From contig WRAK01000003.1 of NCBI GenBank assembly GCA_009780235.1, positions 62,001 to 126,000 on the forward strand: a stretch of DNA of 64,000 nucleotides, given 5' to 3'. This document shows, piece after piece, positions 26,007-34,355 of the stretch; position 1 is the stretch's first letter, and each line of letters starts with the position of its first letter. This stretch comes from Oscillospiraceae bacterium. Lineage in GTDB: Bacteria > Bacillota > Clostridia > Oscillospirales > Oscillospiraceae. The position numbers and the translations under genes are program-made. The notes under the pieces were generated by a model that was not told the DNA's origin, did no database searches, and was given only the letters and a program-made list of their open reading frames with translations.

Positions 26007-26599
26007 GACAGCGTCTCCCCCAAAGCGCGGATTCGCTCCATCATATCCTCCGCCGCCCGCTCTATATCTTCCGGCGTGGGCTTCTTGTCCAGCTCTACCA
26101 TGTAGGGTTCACCGATGACCACGGGATTAAACCGAAACAACCGCTTTTTCCGCGCCATAAACACAGGCACAATCGGCACGCCCATCCGCGCCGCCAATCG
26201 TACCGCACCTGTCTTGGCCTCGCTCTCTTCCTCGGCCTGAATCCGTGTCCCCTCGGGGAATATGCCCACTTTCTTACCGTCTTTCAGCAGGCGCATGGCC
26301 GTCTTAATCGCCGCCGCGCCCCCGCCCTGCTCCCGGTCAACCGGGAACATCCCGATGGCTTTGAGCACAGGCCCGACAACGGGAACCCGAAAAATCTCAA
26401 CTTTCGCCATAAAATGAATCTGCCGCCCCGCCCCCATGCTGTAGGCCACAAAAAAAGGGTCCAGTACATGGGAATGGTTCCCGCAAATCAAATAAGCCCC
26501 CTCCCCCGGCCGATTCTGACGCCCAAACGTCCGTCGGGGATATATCAGCGAAACAAAAGGCCAGCTGACGAACAGGGCCAGCTTATATCTGAAACTCAT
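26003..26599 (-). CDS. plsC: 1-acyl-sn-glycerol-3-phosphate acyltransferase
   Basis: A 198-residue membrane-associated acyltransferase that makes phosphatidic acid from lysophosphatidic acid. The HX4D motif (His42, Asp47 in GNHSHVLDPFF) and the substrate motif FPEGTR are present, with a hydrophobic N-terminus. Length is normal for the short PlsC type. It sits between cmk and ispH-rpsA, a grouping common in Clostridia, and its stop overlaps the ispH start by 4 nt. A complete family A repeat separates it from cmk. Confidence 0.88.
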   Translation of the reverse strand: MSFRYKLALFVSWPFVSLIYPRRTFGRQNRPGEGAYLICGNHSHVLDPFFVAYSMGAGRQIHFMAKVEIFRVPVVGPVLKAIGMFPVDREQGGGAAAIKTAMRLLKDGKKVGIFPEGTRIQAEEESEAKTGAVRLAARMGVPIVPVFMARKKRLFRFNPVVIGEPYMVELDKKPTPEDIERAAEDMMERIRALGETLS

Positions 26600-26621
26600 A
26601 TATGTCCACTCTCTTTCCCTC

Positions 26622-26702
26622 TGTAGGGCGCGATGTCCTCATCGCGCCGCATCATTCTCATATGTTTAGTGCACGGCGCGATGAGGACATCGCGCCCTAC
26701 AG
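26622..26702. repeat. Complete family A inverted repeat (GATGTCCTCATC word)
   Basis: Nearly the same sequence as 16663-16742, including the spacer start CGTCACTCTCATATGT versus CATCATTCTCATATGT. It lies between cmk and plsC. Confidence 0.88.
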
Positions 26703-26708
26703 CAACGT

Positions 26709-27752
26709 TTATATATGCAACCGCTCCGCCGCCAAACGCGCCAACGCTTCCAAACTCGCGTCCAAATCCAAATCCGTCGTGTCCAGCACCACCGCATCGT
26801 CCGCTTGCCGCAGGGGCGATACATCCCGGTTCATATCCCGCTCGTCTCTGGCTTTGATATCGGCCAATACCTGCGCATAATCTTCCTCGACACCCCGGCC
26901 CTTCAGCTCCTGATACCGCCGCTCGGCGCGACGCTCCGGCGTGGCGGTAAGAAACACCTTGAGGCTCGCATCCGGCAAGACCACCGTGCCGATGTCCCGT
27001 CCGTCCATGACCACGCTCTCTGTCCGCGCAAACTCCCGCTGCATATCCAGCAAAAACGCCCGCACCGACGCATGACCCGCCACCTGCGAGGCGTAAAGCG
27101 ACACCTCAGGCAGACGAATATCGTCGGACACGTCCACATCACCCAAAAACACCCGCTGTGTACCGCCCTCGTGGCCAAAGCTGATTTTTTGAAGCCGCGG
27201 CAACAAAGCTTCCACCGCCGCTTCATCGGTCAAATCTGCCCCCGCCCGATGGACATAAAGCCCCACGGCCCGATAGATGGCACCCGTGTCTAAGTATAAA
27301 AATCCGAGCCGCCCCGCGAGTAGTTTCGCAAGCGTACTTTTGCCCGACCCGGAGGGGCCGTCTATGGCTATGCTGTAGTGTGTCATGTGTGTGTCTCCGA
27401 TTGCAATCAGATTTTTTTCGAGCCGCCGCGTTATGAAGGCAACGACAGCCGCAATTATTATGGTAATGATAAGGAAAGTACCGGAAAGCCTATTTGTCGG
27501 CATTCCACCAAACAGTATAATTAGCATGAAAGTCAGAGCAAACCAGAAAAACGCTTGCAAAATCCAAAAATGCCTCCCACGTTTTTGATTTGGTGTACTG
27601 CTCAGTGCTACGGACATAAAACATAGTACCCCGGAAGGTATCAGAGTCCGAACGGGATTGCCGGGCGGGTTCAAGATTCCAGAAATCTCTAGCAGACCAA
27701 CGATAATGAAAATGAGCCAAATAGCCGACAATAACCTTCTATACCATTTCAC
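26709..27752 (-). CDS. cmk: Cytidylate kinase with an in-frame N-terminal membrane extension
   Basis: Residues 123-347 are a full cytidylate kinase (P-loop DGPSGSGKST, YLDTGAIYRAVG, DGRDIGTVVLPDA), which phosphorylates CMP/dCMP. Before it lie 122 residues with about four membrane segments (about 7-24, 36-51, 64-82, 92-108) and no family I know, in one unbroken frame. The codon choice of this part is more AT-rich than its neighbours. CGGAGA lies 8 nt before the kinase ATG at 27386 (MTHYSIAIDG), so ordinary Cmk is probably made from that start. The upstream part may be a small membrane protein that lost its stop, or a true fusion. A weak GGGGAGAG lies about 15 nt before the first ATG. Confidence 0.75.
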   Translation of the reverse strand: MKWYRRLLSAIWLIFIIVGLLEISGILNPPGNPVRTLIPSGVLCFMSVALSSTPNQKRGRHFWILQAFFWFALTFMLIILFGGMPTNRLSGTFLIITIIIAAVVAFITRRLEKNLIAIGDTHMTHYSIAIDGPSGSGKSTLAKLLAGRLGFLYLDTGAIYRAVGLYVHRAGADLTDEAAVEALLPRLQKISFGHEGGTQRVFLGDVDVSDDIRLPEVSLYASQVAGHASVRAFLLDMQREFARTESVVMDGRDIGTVVLPDASLKVFLTATPERRAERRYQELKGRGVEEDYAQVLADIKARDERDMNRDVSPLRQADDAVVLDTTDLDLDASLEALARLAAERLHI

Positions 27753-27868
27753 TTAAAGTCTCTCTCCCCACCTGTTGCTTGTCGCTCGCACTTTAACCCA
27801 AAGGCTCCTTTTCCAAAGGAGCTGTCGGCGCAACCGACTGAGGATTGGTCTTTGCCCTTATTTGTACA

Positions 27869-28723
27869 CTATTTCTCAAACACATCATACTCCGTCCAAA
27901 TCCGCTCCAACCGTTCAAACGTCTCCGAAATCTCCGCCTCCGCCCGCTGTCCCATGGCGACCAGCAAAGCATGAATCAAACTAAACGGCGCAACCAAAGA
28001 ATCCAAATACGAAACCAAATCACTCCGCGCAAAGAGCCGAATATCCGCCAGCTCCGCAATGGGCGACGCCGCCCCGTCCGTCAGGCCAATCATCGTCGCT
28101 CCCCGGTCACGGGCGTAGCGCATCGCTTTCACCGTCCGCCGAGAATAGCGGGGGAAACTAATCGCAAACAGCACATCCCCCGGCCCGATGTTGAGGATTT
28201 GCTCAAACACCTCATTCACATAGCTTTCGTTCACTATCCGCACATGCTCACGGGTCAGGCTGAGATAAAAACCCATAAACCCGGACAATGCCGCCGCCGC
28301 ACGGAGGCCGAGGATAAAAATCCGCTTGCCCTCCAAAAGCGCGTTCACCGCCGCCTCAAAGGCCGCCTTGTCCACCTCGTCCAAGGTCGTGCGAATCTTT
28401 TCCATGTCGCCCGTCAGCACGGAGGCCAGGATATCCCGGCTGTCCACCGTGTCCCGTGCAACTTCAATCCGCTGCACGGAGGTGAGCCGATTGCGTATCA
28501 TCTCCTGCAGAGCCCGCCGCATCCCCGGGTACCCGTCATACCCCAATTGCGAAGCAAAACGAACCACGGTAGATTCGCTGACCTCCACCGTCCGTCCGAG
28601 CTTCATGGCGTTCATAAACGCCGCCTTATCGTAATTCTGCGTGATAAAGTCGGCGATACGCCGTTGGCCCTTGGAGAATGTATGCCGCCGGGATTCTAAG
28701 ATTGATAGGATGTCTTGTTCCAT
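27869..28723 (-). CDS. RpiR-family transcription regulator
   Basis: A 284-residue regulator: N-terminal RpiR helix-turn-helix domain (residues 1-77, with SESTVVRFASQLGYDGYPGMRRALQ) and a C-terminal SIS sugar-phosphate isomerase-like domain (about 125-255, GKRIFILGLRAAAALSGF). Members sense phosphosugars and control sugar or amino-sugar use. The cognate sugar cannot be told and no sugar genes are adjacent. I start at MEQDILSILES, preceded by GAGGGG. The longer frame to 28786 is translated family A repeat. It lies between rluB and cmk, with repeats on both sides. Confidence 0.85.
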   Translation of the reverse strand: MEQDILSILESRRHTFSKGQRRIADFITQNYDKAAFMNAMKLGRTVEVSESTVVRFASQLGYDGYPGMRRALQEMIRNRLTSVQRIEVARDTVDSRDILASVLTGDMEKIRTTLDEVDKAAFEAAVNALLEGKRIFILGLRAAAALSGFMGFYLSLTREHVRIVNESYVNEVFEQILNIGPGDVLFAISFPRYSRRTVKAMRYARDRGATMIGLTDGAASPIAELADIRLFARSDLVSYLDSLVAPFSLIHALLVAMGQRAEAEISETFERLERIWTEYDVFEK

Positions 28724-28734
28724 CACGCGCTCCC

Positions 28735-28815
28735 CTCGCAGGGGCGACCGACCCGATCGCCCGCCGTTCCAATTTCTGCACCGCAACGCGGGCGACCGGG
28801 TCGGTCGCCCCTACA
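28735..28815. repeat. Complete family A inverted repeat (GACC/GGTC word)
   Basis: Arms GCAGGGGCGACCGACCCGAT and GACCGGGTCGGTCGCCCCTAC enclose about 30 nt between rluB and rpiR. The first arm starts GCAGGGG instead of GTAGGGG. Confidence 0.8.
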
Positions 28816-28877
28816 ACGGGACACCCCTATATTCTACGCCACCCGCACCCATTTTGCAAGAAAAACATCACCACACA

Positions 28878-29609
28878 TCAAACACCCTGCAAATACGCAA
28901 CCTCCGCCGCCGTCAAATGCCGCCACGTGCCTGTCTTGAGGTCGCCGAGTTGCAATTCCCCCTCCCCGACCCGCACGAGCCGTGTCACATGCAAATCGAA
29001 CAAAGCGCACATCTTCCGCACCTGCCGATTCTTCCCCTCTCGGATGCGAACTTCGAGCACCCCACCCTCAGCCATCTCCCGCACCAGCCGCACTTTGGCA
29101 GGCCGAAGCAGCTCTCCGTCAATCGTAAGCGGCTCTTCCATCCGTACGGCTTTCTCGGCCAAATCGCCCCCGCCCTTTAATTCTGCATTATTCCGCACGT
29201 AGACACGGTAGACTTTCTCCACCTCAAAAGACGGATGTGTCAGCCGCCGCGTCACATCCCCGTCGTCGGTCATAAGTAAAAGCCCCTGACTGTCCCTGTC
29301 GAGCCGCCCCACAGGCCAAAGTCCCTTGCCGCCATCACCGATCAAGTCAAGCACCGTCCGCCGCCCCCTGTCATCCCGCACGGTGGACACATACCCCCGC
29401 GGCTTGTTGAGCATAATGTACACCCGCTCTGAGAGCGAGGCTGTCACAGGCTGTCCGTCCACGCAAATAACCTGCACAACCGGATCGGCCCGCTGACCGA
29501 GTTCGGCAGGCGCACCATCCACCGTCACCCGCCCGGCGAGGATAAGAGCCTCCGCATCCCGCCGCGAGGCAATACCCCGCGCGGACAGGATTTTTTGCAA
29601 TCGTTCCAA
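28878..29609 (-). CDS. rluB: Ribosomal large-subunit pseudouridine synthase (RluB/RsuA family)
   Basis: A 243-residue enzyme: N-terminal S4 RNA-binding domain (LQKILSARGIASRRDAEALI) and a catalytic domain with the active-site Asp in GRLDRDSQGLLLMTDDG, plus EGKNRQVRKM. RluB-type enzymes modify 23S rRNA helix 89. I start at a TTG (reading MERLQKILSARG), with GAGGGG about 10 nt upstream. The ATG at 29648 lies inside a family A repeat and would add MWASAPTLRG, which looks like read-through. RluB is commonly found near scpAB in Firmicutes, as here. Confidence 0.88.
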   Translation of the reverse strand: MERLQKILSARGIASRRDAEALILAGRVTVDGAPAELGQRADPVVQVICVDGQPVTASLSERVYIMLNKPRGYVSTVRDDRGRRTVLDLIGDGGKGLWPVGRLDRDSQGLLLMTDDGDVTRRLTHPSFEVEKVYRVYVRNNAELKGGGDLAEKAVRMEEPLTIDGELLRPAKVRLVREMAEGGVLEVRIREGKNRQVRKMCALFDLHVTRLVRVGEGELQLGDLKTGTWRHLTAAEVAYLQGV

Positions 29610-29627
29610 AATAATTTCACCCCTCAA

Positions 29628-29708
29628 TGTAGGGGCCGATGCCCACATCGGCCCGTGTCCCTAACGCAATACCTATATACCGGGTCGATGTGGGCATCGA
29701 CCCCTACG
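29628..29708. repeat. Complete family A inverted repeat (GATGCCCACATC word)
   Basis: Arms TGTAGGGGCCGATGCCCAC and GTGGGCATCGACCCCTACG. It ends 4 nt after the D,D-carboxypeptidase stop. Confidence 0.85.
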
Positions 29709-29712
29709 AAAA

Positions 29713-30822
29713 TCAATCAAAAATTTGCCGCCGCAAGCCATCCCAAAACCCCAACCGCTGCGCCGCATCCACCGCCACGCTCTCCCCGAACACCAGACGC
29801 ACCTCCGACACCCGCGCCCCGTTCACCGTCACATACGCCAGCCCCCCCGACTCGCCCGCCGTGACATCGGCGTATACAAACCGAGGCACCTCAAACATCA
29901 CCGTAACCTCATCCTCGGCGGATGTCAATAAGGCCAACCCATCCGCGGCGACCAAGGTCACGCTATCCCCCACACCGGAAATCACAGGCAAAGTAGCAAC
30001 CACCTCTCCGGCGGCCAGAATCCCGTGGTACTTATAATTCGCAAAGCCCCAGTCGAGCAAAGCCGCATGGTCGTCCCAATCATCAGGCGCAGAGAGCGTC
30101 ACACAAATCAGCCGCGTCCCCTCTCGGCTCGCCGATGACACGAGGCTCCGCCCGGAGGCGCGGGTATACCCCGTCTTAACCCCCTCTGCCCCCGCATACC
30201 GCCAGAGCATCTTGTTGTGATTCACCAAAGACCGCCCCGCCGCCTGCACGTTACGGGTAGACGCAATCACCACAAACTCTTCCAGCGACATGGCATAAGC
30301 CGCGAGCAGCCCCATATCCCGCGCCGTGGCATAATGCCCCTCGGCATCCAAACCGTGCGGGTTGACAAAATGCGAATTGTCCATCCCCAACGCAGCCGCT
30401 TTCTCGTTCATCAGCACGGCAAACTCCGCAACACCGCCCGCCACATGATAGGCCAAAGCCACCGCCGCGTCATTCCCGGAAGAGAGCATGAGCCCATACA
30501 ACAAATCCCGCACCGTCACCGTCTCTCCGGCACGGAGATACATAGAAGACCCCTCAATACCGACATGCTCCGGCTGAATCTCCACCAAATCATCGGGCGA
30601 AGTATGCGTCAATGCCACAACCGCCGTCAAAATCTTCGTTGTACTGGCAACAAGCATCTGCGTATCCGCGTCCCGCTCCAAAAGCACCGTCCCCGTCCCC
30701 GCATCAATCAACACATAACTCCGAGCCGAAACCCCCGGCGCATTTGCGGCACTCGCCGCAGGGATAAGCACCGACAACAAAATTATATAAACACAAGAAA
30801 GGACAACAAGCCTTTTACTCAC
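29713..30822 (-). CDS. dacF: D-alanyl-D-alanine carboxypeptidase (family S11)
   Basis: A secreted penicillin-binding enzyme of 369 residues that trims the terminal D-Ala of peptidoglycan stems. It has a signal peptide (hydrophobic core about 6-20, ending PAASAA), the active-site STTK (Ser60, Lys63), SSGNDAAVALA and VKTGYTRASG, and a C-terminal beta domain. Length suits DacF/DacB-type sporulation or vegetative enzymes, and the neighbour gerW/ytfJ favours a sporulation link. I use a GTG start (MSKRLVVLSC) because AGGTGG lies 8 nt upstream. A GTG 12 nt earlier is also possible. The ribosome site sits in the loop of a 9-bp inverted repeat (AATAAGCAC...GTGCTTATT). Confidence 0.88.
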   Translation of the reverse strand: MSKRLVVLSCVYIILLSVLIPAASAANAPGVSARSYVLIDAGTGTVLLERDADTQMLVASTTKILTAVVALTHTSPDDLVEIQPEHVGIEGSSMYLRAGETVTVRDLLYGLMLSSGNDAAVALAYHVAGGVAEFAVLMNEKAAALGMDNSHFVNPHGLDAEGHYATARDMGLLAAYAMSLEEFVVIASTRNVQAAGRSLVNHNKMLWRYAGAEGVKTGYTRASGRSLVSSASREGTRLICVTLSAPDDWDDHAALLDWGFANYKYHGILAAGEVVATLPVISGVGDSVTLVAADGLALLTSAEDEVTVMFEVPRFVYADVTAGESGGLAYVTVNGARVSEVRLVFGESVAVDAAQRLGFWDGLRRQIFD

Positions 30823-30894
30823 AATAAGCACCACCTTTACAAATTCAGGCAGTGCTTATTATGAGCGCAATAGTTATTCACTATTCACTATTAG

Positions 30895-31320
30895 CTATTC
30901 ATTCTTCTTCCCAAGCCCCGTCCACTCGGAAACCTTATCCATAACCTCCGGCACCATATCAATCACCCGGTCTAAGGTTGTATCGCCCGGCATATTGACA
31001 TTCATCAGCCGCACGTTGCCGTCTTTGATGATAAGAAACGCCACGGGATTAATCGTCACGCCCGTACCCGTGCCCGCGCTGAAGTTATGATGCTTCGCCG
31101 TCTCCTTCGACCAATCCGCCCCGCCCGAGACAAAGCCCAGACTAACCTTGCTCACCGGAATCACCACGATCCCGTCCGGCGTGGTAATCGGCGTGCCGAT
31201 GATGGTGTTGACATCAATCATGTCCCGGATTTTCTGCACCGTGCTCTCGCTGAAGTCATTGATGGGATGTCTGTCGTTTTTCTCTTGTGTGTTCTGCTCG
31301 TCCACGTGTTTCTCTTTCAT
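30895..31320 (-). CDS. ytfJ: GerW/YtfJ-family sporulation protein
   Basis: A 141-residue cytoplasmic protein: a polar N-terminus, then a compact domain with IGTPITTPDGIVVIPVSKVSLGFVSGG and NPVAFLIIKDGNVRLMNV. GerW (YtfJ) is needed for spore germination with some nutrient receptors in Bacillus, and its biochemical role is not settled. A strong AAGGAG lies 7 nt before the ATG. The first 65 nt overlap the end of the DUF2953 gene, which often precedes it in Clostridia. An AT-rich element (TAATAGTGAATAGTGAATAA) follows the stop. Confidence 0.87.
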   Translation of the reverse strand: MKEKHVDEQNTQEKNDRHPINDFSESTVQKIRDMIDVNTIIGTPITTPDGIVVIPVSKVSLGFVSGGADWSKETAKHHNFSAGTGTGVTINPVAFLIIKDGNVRLMNVNMPGDTTLDRVIDMVPEVMDKVSEWTGLGKKNE

Positions 31321-31897
31321 GTTTGGCTCCTTTCTGAATCAGGCCTGCTTCTCTTAGTTTCTTTAATGTAAATATCCCCAGGCGCACCGCTCCCCACACG
31401 GAGACGGAGAGCTTCACCCGTACAAACACAGTATCCCCGCCGCCCGAAAAGTCGGCACGGATTTTCACATCCTGCTTCTTCACCCGAAAATGATGCCGAA
31501 TCAGCGGCAGCATCTGACTAACCGCCGCACTCGCCCCGCCGTATACCATGGCAGTCTTCGCCGCATCGTCGGTACAAGCGGTATAGTGGAGCGTAATCTC
31601 GGAAATCACCAACCGCCGGCGCACCTGCCCGAAAATCGGCCCGATGACGAATAAACCCGCTTTCAGTTTCTCTGCCATCCCGCCCTTTTCATGCGGCTCT
31701 TTCGGCTCCTTTTTAGGCTTGTCCGCCTGTTTCTTTCTATCCTCCGGCCCTTTGTCCGGCCTCGGATATACTTGAATCCGCACAGGTCCCGCCCAAACCC
31801 GGATCGCAGCCCCGGCGTGGTCATACCGCACCACAAGCCGAATCCGCAGAGCCAATATTAAGAAAATAACCGCCAAAATGATGGCCAAAATCCACAT
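31256..31897 (-). CDS. DUF2953 domain protein
   Basis: A 213-residue protein with an N-terminal membrane segment (about 2-18, WILAIILAVIFLILAL) followed by a basic, lysine-rich linker and the DUF2953 domain (LVISEITLHYTACTDDAAKTAMVYG, DVKIRADFSGG). It is conserved next to ytfJ in spore-formers, so a sporulation role is likely but unproven. The frame continues 65 nt into ytfJ, giving a hydrophilic tail (KHERETRGRAEHTREKRQ). Such a long overlap is unusual and may reflect a shifted or lost stop. Confidence 0.8.
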   Translation of the reverse strand: MWILAIILAVIFLILALRIRLVVRYDHAGAAIRVWAGPVRIQVYPRPDKGPEDRKKQADKPKKEPKEPHEKGGMAEKLKAGLFVIGPIFGQVRRRLVISEITLHYTACTDDAAKTAMVYGGASAAVSQMLPLIRHHFRVKKQDVKIRADFSGGGDTVFVRVKLSVSVWGAVRLGIFTLKKLREAGLIQKGAKHERETRGRAEHTREKRQTSHQ

Positions 31898-31912
31898 GCG
31901 CGCGCCCTCTAA

Positions 31913-32617
31913 TTATTCACCCTGAACAGTCTCTTGCGTCTCGGTTTCTTCACTCGCCGTCTCATCATGAAACAGGCTGTCTCTAAGTTCTTGCGCCACT
32001 TCTTCTGCTTCGGCCTCCGCTTGCTTCGCCGCCTCCTGCTCCCGTACAATAGCCTCAATGGCCTCTTGCAATTGCGCCTTTGCCTCGCTGTCCTCCGCGT
32101 CCGGCAGGGGCGGAAGGTCGTCAAGCTTGGTCAGGTTAAAGCTCCGAAGAAAGGCATTCGTCGTCTGATACAAAGTCGGCCGCCCCGGCACTTGGAGCTG
32201 TCCGCAGGATTCAATCAGTCCCCGCGCGTGGAGTGAACCCATGGTATAGCTCGAATCCACGCCGCGCACCCGCTCCACATAGGCACGGGTCACGGGTTGG
32301 AAATAGGCGACTATCGCAAGCACTTCAAACGCAGTCGGACTGAGTTGCGGCACACGCCGCCGCTCCAAAGTCTGCCGAATCACATCCGCATACTCGGGCG
32401 CGGAACAGAACTGCACGCTGTCCTCCATCCGAAGCAGGCGAATCCCCCGCTCGCCCTCGTTGTATAAGGTCTCAAGCTGCACAAGGGCGTATTCCACCGC
32501 CCCGTCATCAAGTTCCAGTATGGCCGCCAACCGCTTGACCTGCACCGGCTCACCCGCCGCAAACAAGATACCCTCAACGGCTGATGTAATCTGTTTTGCG
32601 TCCATTTGTAACTCCAT
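31913..32617 (-). CDS. scpB: Segregation and condensation protein B
   Basis: A 234-residue protein with two winged-helix domains (QITSAVEGILFAAGEPV... and LSPTAFEVLAIVAYFQPVTRAYVERVRGV...), then an acidic, Glu/Ala-rich tail from about residue 180 that is longer than in many ScpB proteins. ScpB binds ScpA and the SMC ATPase to form bacterial condensin. I start at MELQMDAKQIT, one nt after the scpA stop, with AGGGGG 6 nt upstream. A frame to 32683 overlaps scpA and has no ribosome site. Confidence 0.9.
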   Translation of the reverse strand: MELQMDAKQITSAVEGILFAAGEPVQVKRLAAILELDDGAVEYALVQLETLYNEGERGIRLLRMEDSVQFCSAPEYADVIRQTLERRRVPQLSPTAFEVLAIVAYFQPVTRAYVERVRGVDSSYTMGSLHARGLIESCGQLQVPGRPTLYQTTNAFLRSFNLTKLDDLPPLPDAEDSEAKAQLQEAIEAIVREQEAAKQAEAEAEEVAQELRDSLFHDETASEETETQETVQGE

Positions 32618-32618
32618 A

Positions 32619-33419
32619 CTACGCCCCCTCCGTACTGAGTTGCGCTCCGACTTGCTCCGGTTCCAGGCCGGTAAAGCACACACTCAAATCCTTGTCCTCG
32701 CCCGCAAATGCAATGCTCCCCATCTTGCAAAGCTCCAAGACCGCCACGAAAGTAGCCACGACCTCCGAACGGCTCTCCGCCTCCAAGAACAGCGTCCGCA
32801 CGTGCATCTCGCCCGTCCGTTTGAGGCGGAAAATAATCTCTTCCGCTTTCTCCGTAACGGAGTAGGTAATCGCCGTCGGCATCACAAACCGCTGGCCCTC
32901 TTCCGACGTCAAGTCAACATCCTGTCCAATCACACGGCAGAGTGCTTCCAACAAATCCACGATACTGTGTTGATGCGTATAATCCTCAGCCGGCAGAGCC
33001 TCAGGCGGCTTTTCCGTATATCCCCCGCCGGGGATATAGCGTGCGGCAAAGTCCTCGACAACGCCTTTCACCTGCGTAAGCTGCGCCCTGCATTGCAAAT
33101 CCTCCATCGAGTGGATGAGTTGCTCCAACTCGGGAATCTCTTGGTCGGCATGGAGCAAAGCCCGCGCCTTGATATACACCAGATGCGAGGCCATCTGCAC
33201 AAAGGCCGAGGCCACCTCCAAGTCCATCTCTTTCATTCGGTCAAGATAGGCGATGTACTGGTCGCAGATATCCCCGATTTGAATATCCGCAATGGCCACC
33301 TTATGCTTGGAGACCAGATGGAGGAGCAGGGTCAATGGCCCCTCAAAATCCTCCGGGTCATCCGATCCGAGCACCACCGCCGGGGCGTAAAAGGTCGGGT
33401 TTTGTTCCATATATGCCAC
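32619..33419 (-). CDS. scpA: Segregation and condensation protein A
   Basis: A 266-residue kleisin that bridges the SMC heads with ScpB during chromosome segregation. N-terminal SMC-neck-binding region: DFEGPLTLLLHLVSKHKVAIADIQIGDICDQYIAYL. C-terminal winged helix: VATFVAVLELCKMGSIAFA. A less conserved charged region joins them. It follows the M50 protease gene by 5 nt and is followed by scpB, the usual Clostridia order. Confidence 0.92.
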   Translation of the reverse strand: MAYMEQNPTFYAPAVVLGSDDPEDFEGPLTLLLHLVSKHKVAIADIQIGDICDQYIAYLDRMKEMDLEVASAFVQMASHLVYIKARALLHADQEIPELEQLIHSMEDLQCRAQLTQVKGVVEDFAARYIPGGGYTEKPPEALPAEDYTHQHSIVDLLEALCRVIGQDVDLTSEEGQRFVMPTAITYSVTEKAEEIIFRLKRTGEMHVRTLFLEAESRSEVVATFVAVLELCKMGSIAFAGEDKDLSVCFTGLEPEQVGAQLSTEGA

Positions 33420-33424
33420 CCTCC

Positions 33425-34105
33425 CTATCCGAATAAAAACATAGACGGGCCATGGGTCAAATTGACAAACCCGTCCAGCACCGTGTTCATAAACGTTCGC
33501 AAAGGCCCATCCGGGCTGAATCCGAACATAACTATGACCAAAAGCAGGAAAAATCCGTACCGCTCATACCGCATCAGCCAATTATGCTGCTTATCCGGCA
33601 AAATCGAGAACACAATTTTCGATCCGTCCAGCGGCGGAATCGGGAGCAGATTAAACACACCCAAGAACACGCTGATAATTGCAGTCATACGCAGGATTTC
33701 CCCCACATAGTGCCCCACGCCGTCTCCGTTCACAAGCCGCATAATCGGCACCTGAAACAACAAAATCAAAATCGCCAACAAAAAGTTAGACACGGGCCCC
33801 GCGAGCGCGGTAACCGCCATGCCGAACTTTGGGTTTCGGAATTTCCGCATGTCTACAGGCACGGGCTTCGCCCACCCGAAGCGGGCAATTAAGAGCATGA
33901 GAAACCCGATCGGGTCAATATGCCGAATCGGATTGAGCGTGAGCCGCCCCATCCGCTTCGCCGTATCGTCTCCCAAAGCCAAAGCCGCCGCCCCGTGCGC
34001 CAGTTCATGAATGGTGAGGCAGATGAGTATCGGGATAACCGAAAGCAAAGCCGTAGTCACGACAGACCAATCCAAATTTCGAAAAACATCACCAAATGCG
34101 TTCAT
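33425..34105 (-). CDS. Site-2-protease-family membrane metallopeptidase (M50)
   Basis: A 226-residue polytopic zinc protease: His33-Glu34-x2-His37 in LTIHELAHGAA, and the third ligand region NLLPIPPLDGSKIVF. About five or six membrane segments. Small M50 proteins next to scpAB are common in Firmicutes (YwhC/YydH-like), and their substrates are mostly unknown. GGAGGTGAG lies about 6 nt before the ATG. An 18-bp inverted repeat overlaps the likely promoter region upstream. Confidence 0.86.
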   Translation of the reverse strand: MNAFGDVFRNLDWSVVTTALLSVIPILICLTIHELAHGAAALALGDDTAKRMGRLTLNPIRHIDPIGFLMLLIARFGWAKPVPVDMRKFRNPKFGMAVTALAGPVSNFLLAILILLFQVPIMRLVNGDGVGHYVGEILRMTAIISVFLGVFNLLPIPPLDGSKIVFSILPDKQHNWLMRYERYGFFLLLVIVMFGFSPDGPLRTFMNTVLDGFVNLTHGPSMFLFG

Positions 34106-34123
34106 GTGCTCACCTCCGATAAT

Positions 34124-34164
34124 TGATTATACCGTGAATTTGTTCAAAATTCATGGTATAATCA
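34124..34164. repeat. 18-bp inverted repeat upstream of the M50-scpAB operon
   Basis: Arms TGATTATACCGTGAATTT (34124-34141) and AAATTCATGGTATAATCA (34147-34164) match at 17 of 18 positions. Each outer arm contains TATAAT facing outward, so it may hold a -10 box for the operon inside an operator. No good -35 was found at 17 nt. Confidence 0.6.
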
Positions 34165-34216
34165 TCATACTTTTCGGTTCCCGCCGAAGGCGGGGAGAAA
34201 AGTGATTTAAATGCCC

Positions 34217-34245
34217 GTATAATAACTACATAGTAGTTATTATAC
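34217..34245. repeat. Perfect 13-bp AT-rich hairpin
   Basis: GTATAATAACTAC / GTAGTTATTATAC with a 3-nt loop, about 50 bp from the repeat at 34124. A GC hairpin (CCCGCCGAAGGCGGG) lies between them. No gene lies in 34106-34350. Confidence 0.65.
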
Positions 34246-34270
34246 CATATATGATATATCAAACGCAATG

Positions 34271-34355
34271 TGTAGGGGCGGCCGATCCGGTCGCCCGTGT
34301 CTTTACGCATGATACGGAGGAAACGGACGGGCTGACCGACCCGGTCGCCCCTACG
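34271..34355. repeat. Complete family A inverted repeat at the engB stop
   Basis: Arms of the GACC/GGTC word (TGTAGGGGCGGCCGATCCGG and CCGACCCGGTCGCCCCTACG). The TAG in the right arm, read on the minus strand, is the engB stop (34351-34353). Confidence 0.82.
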
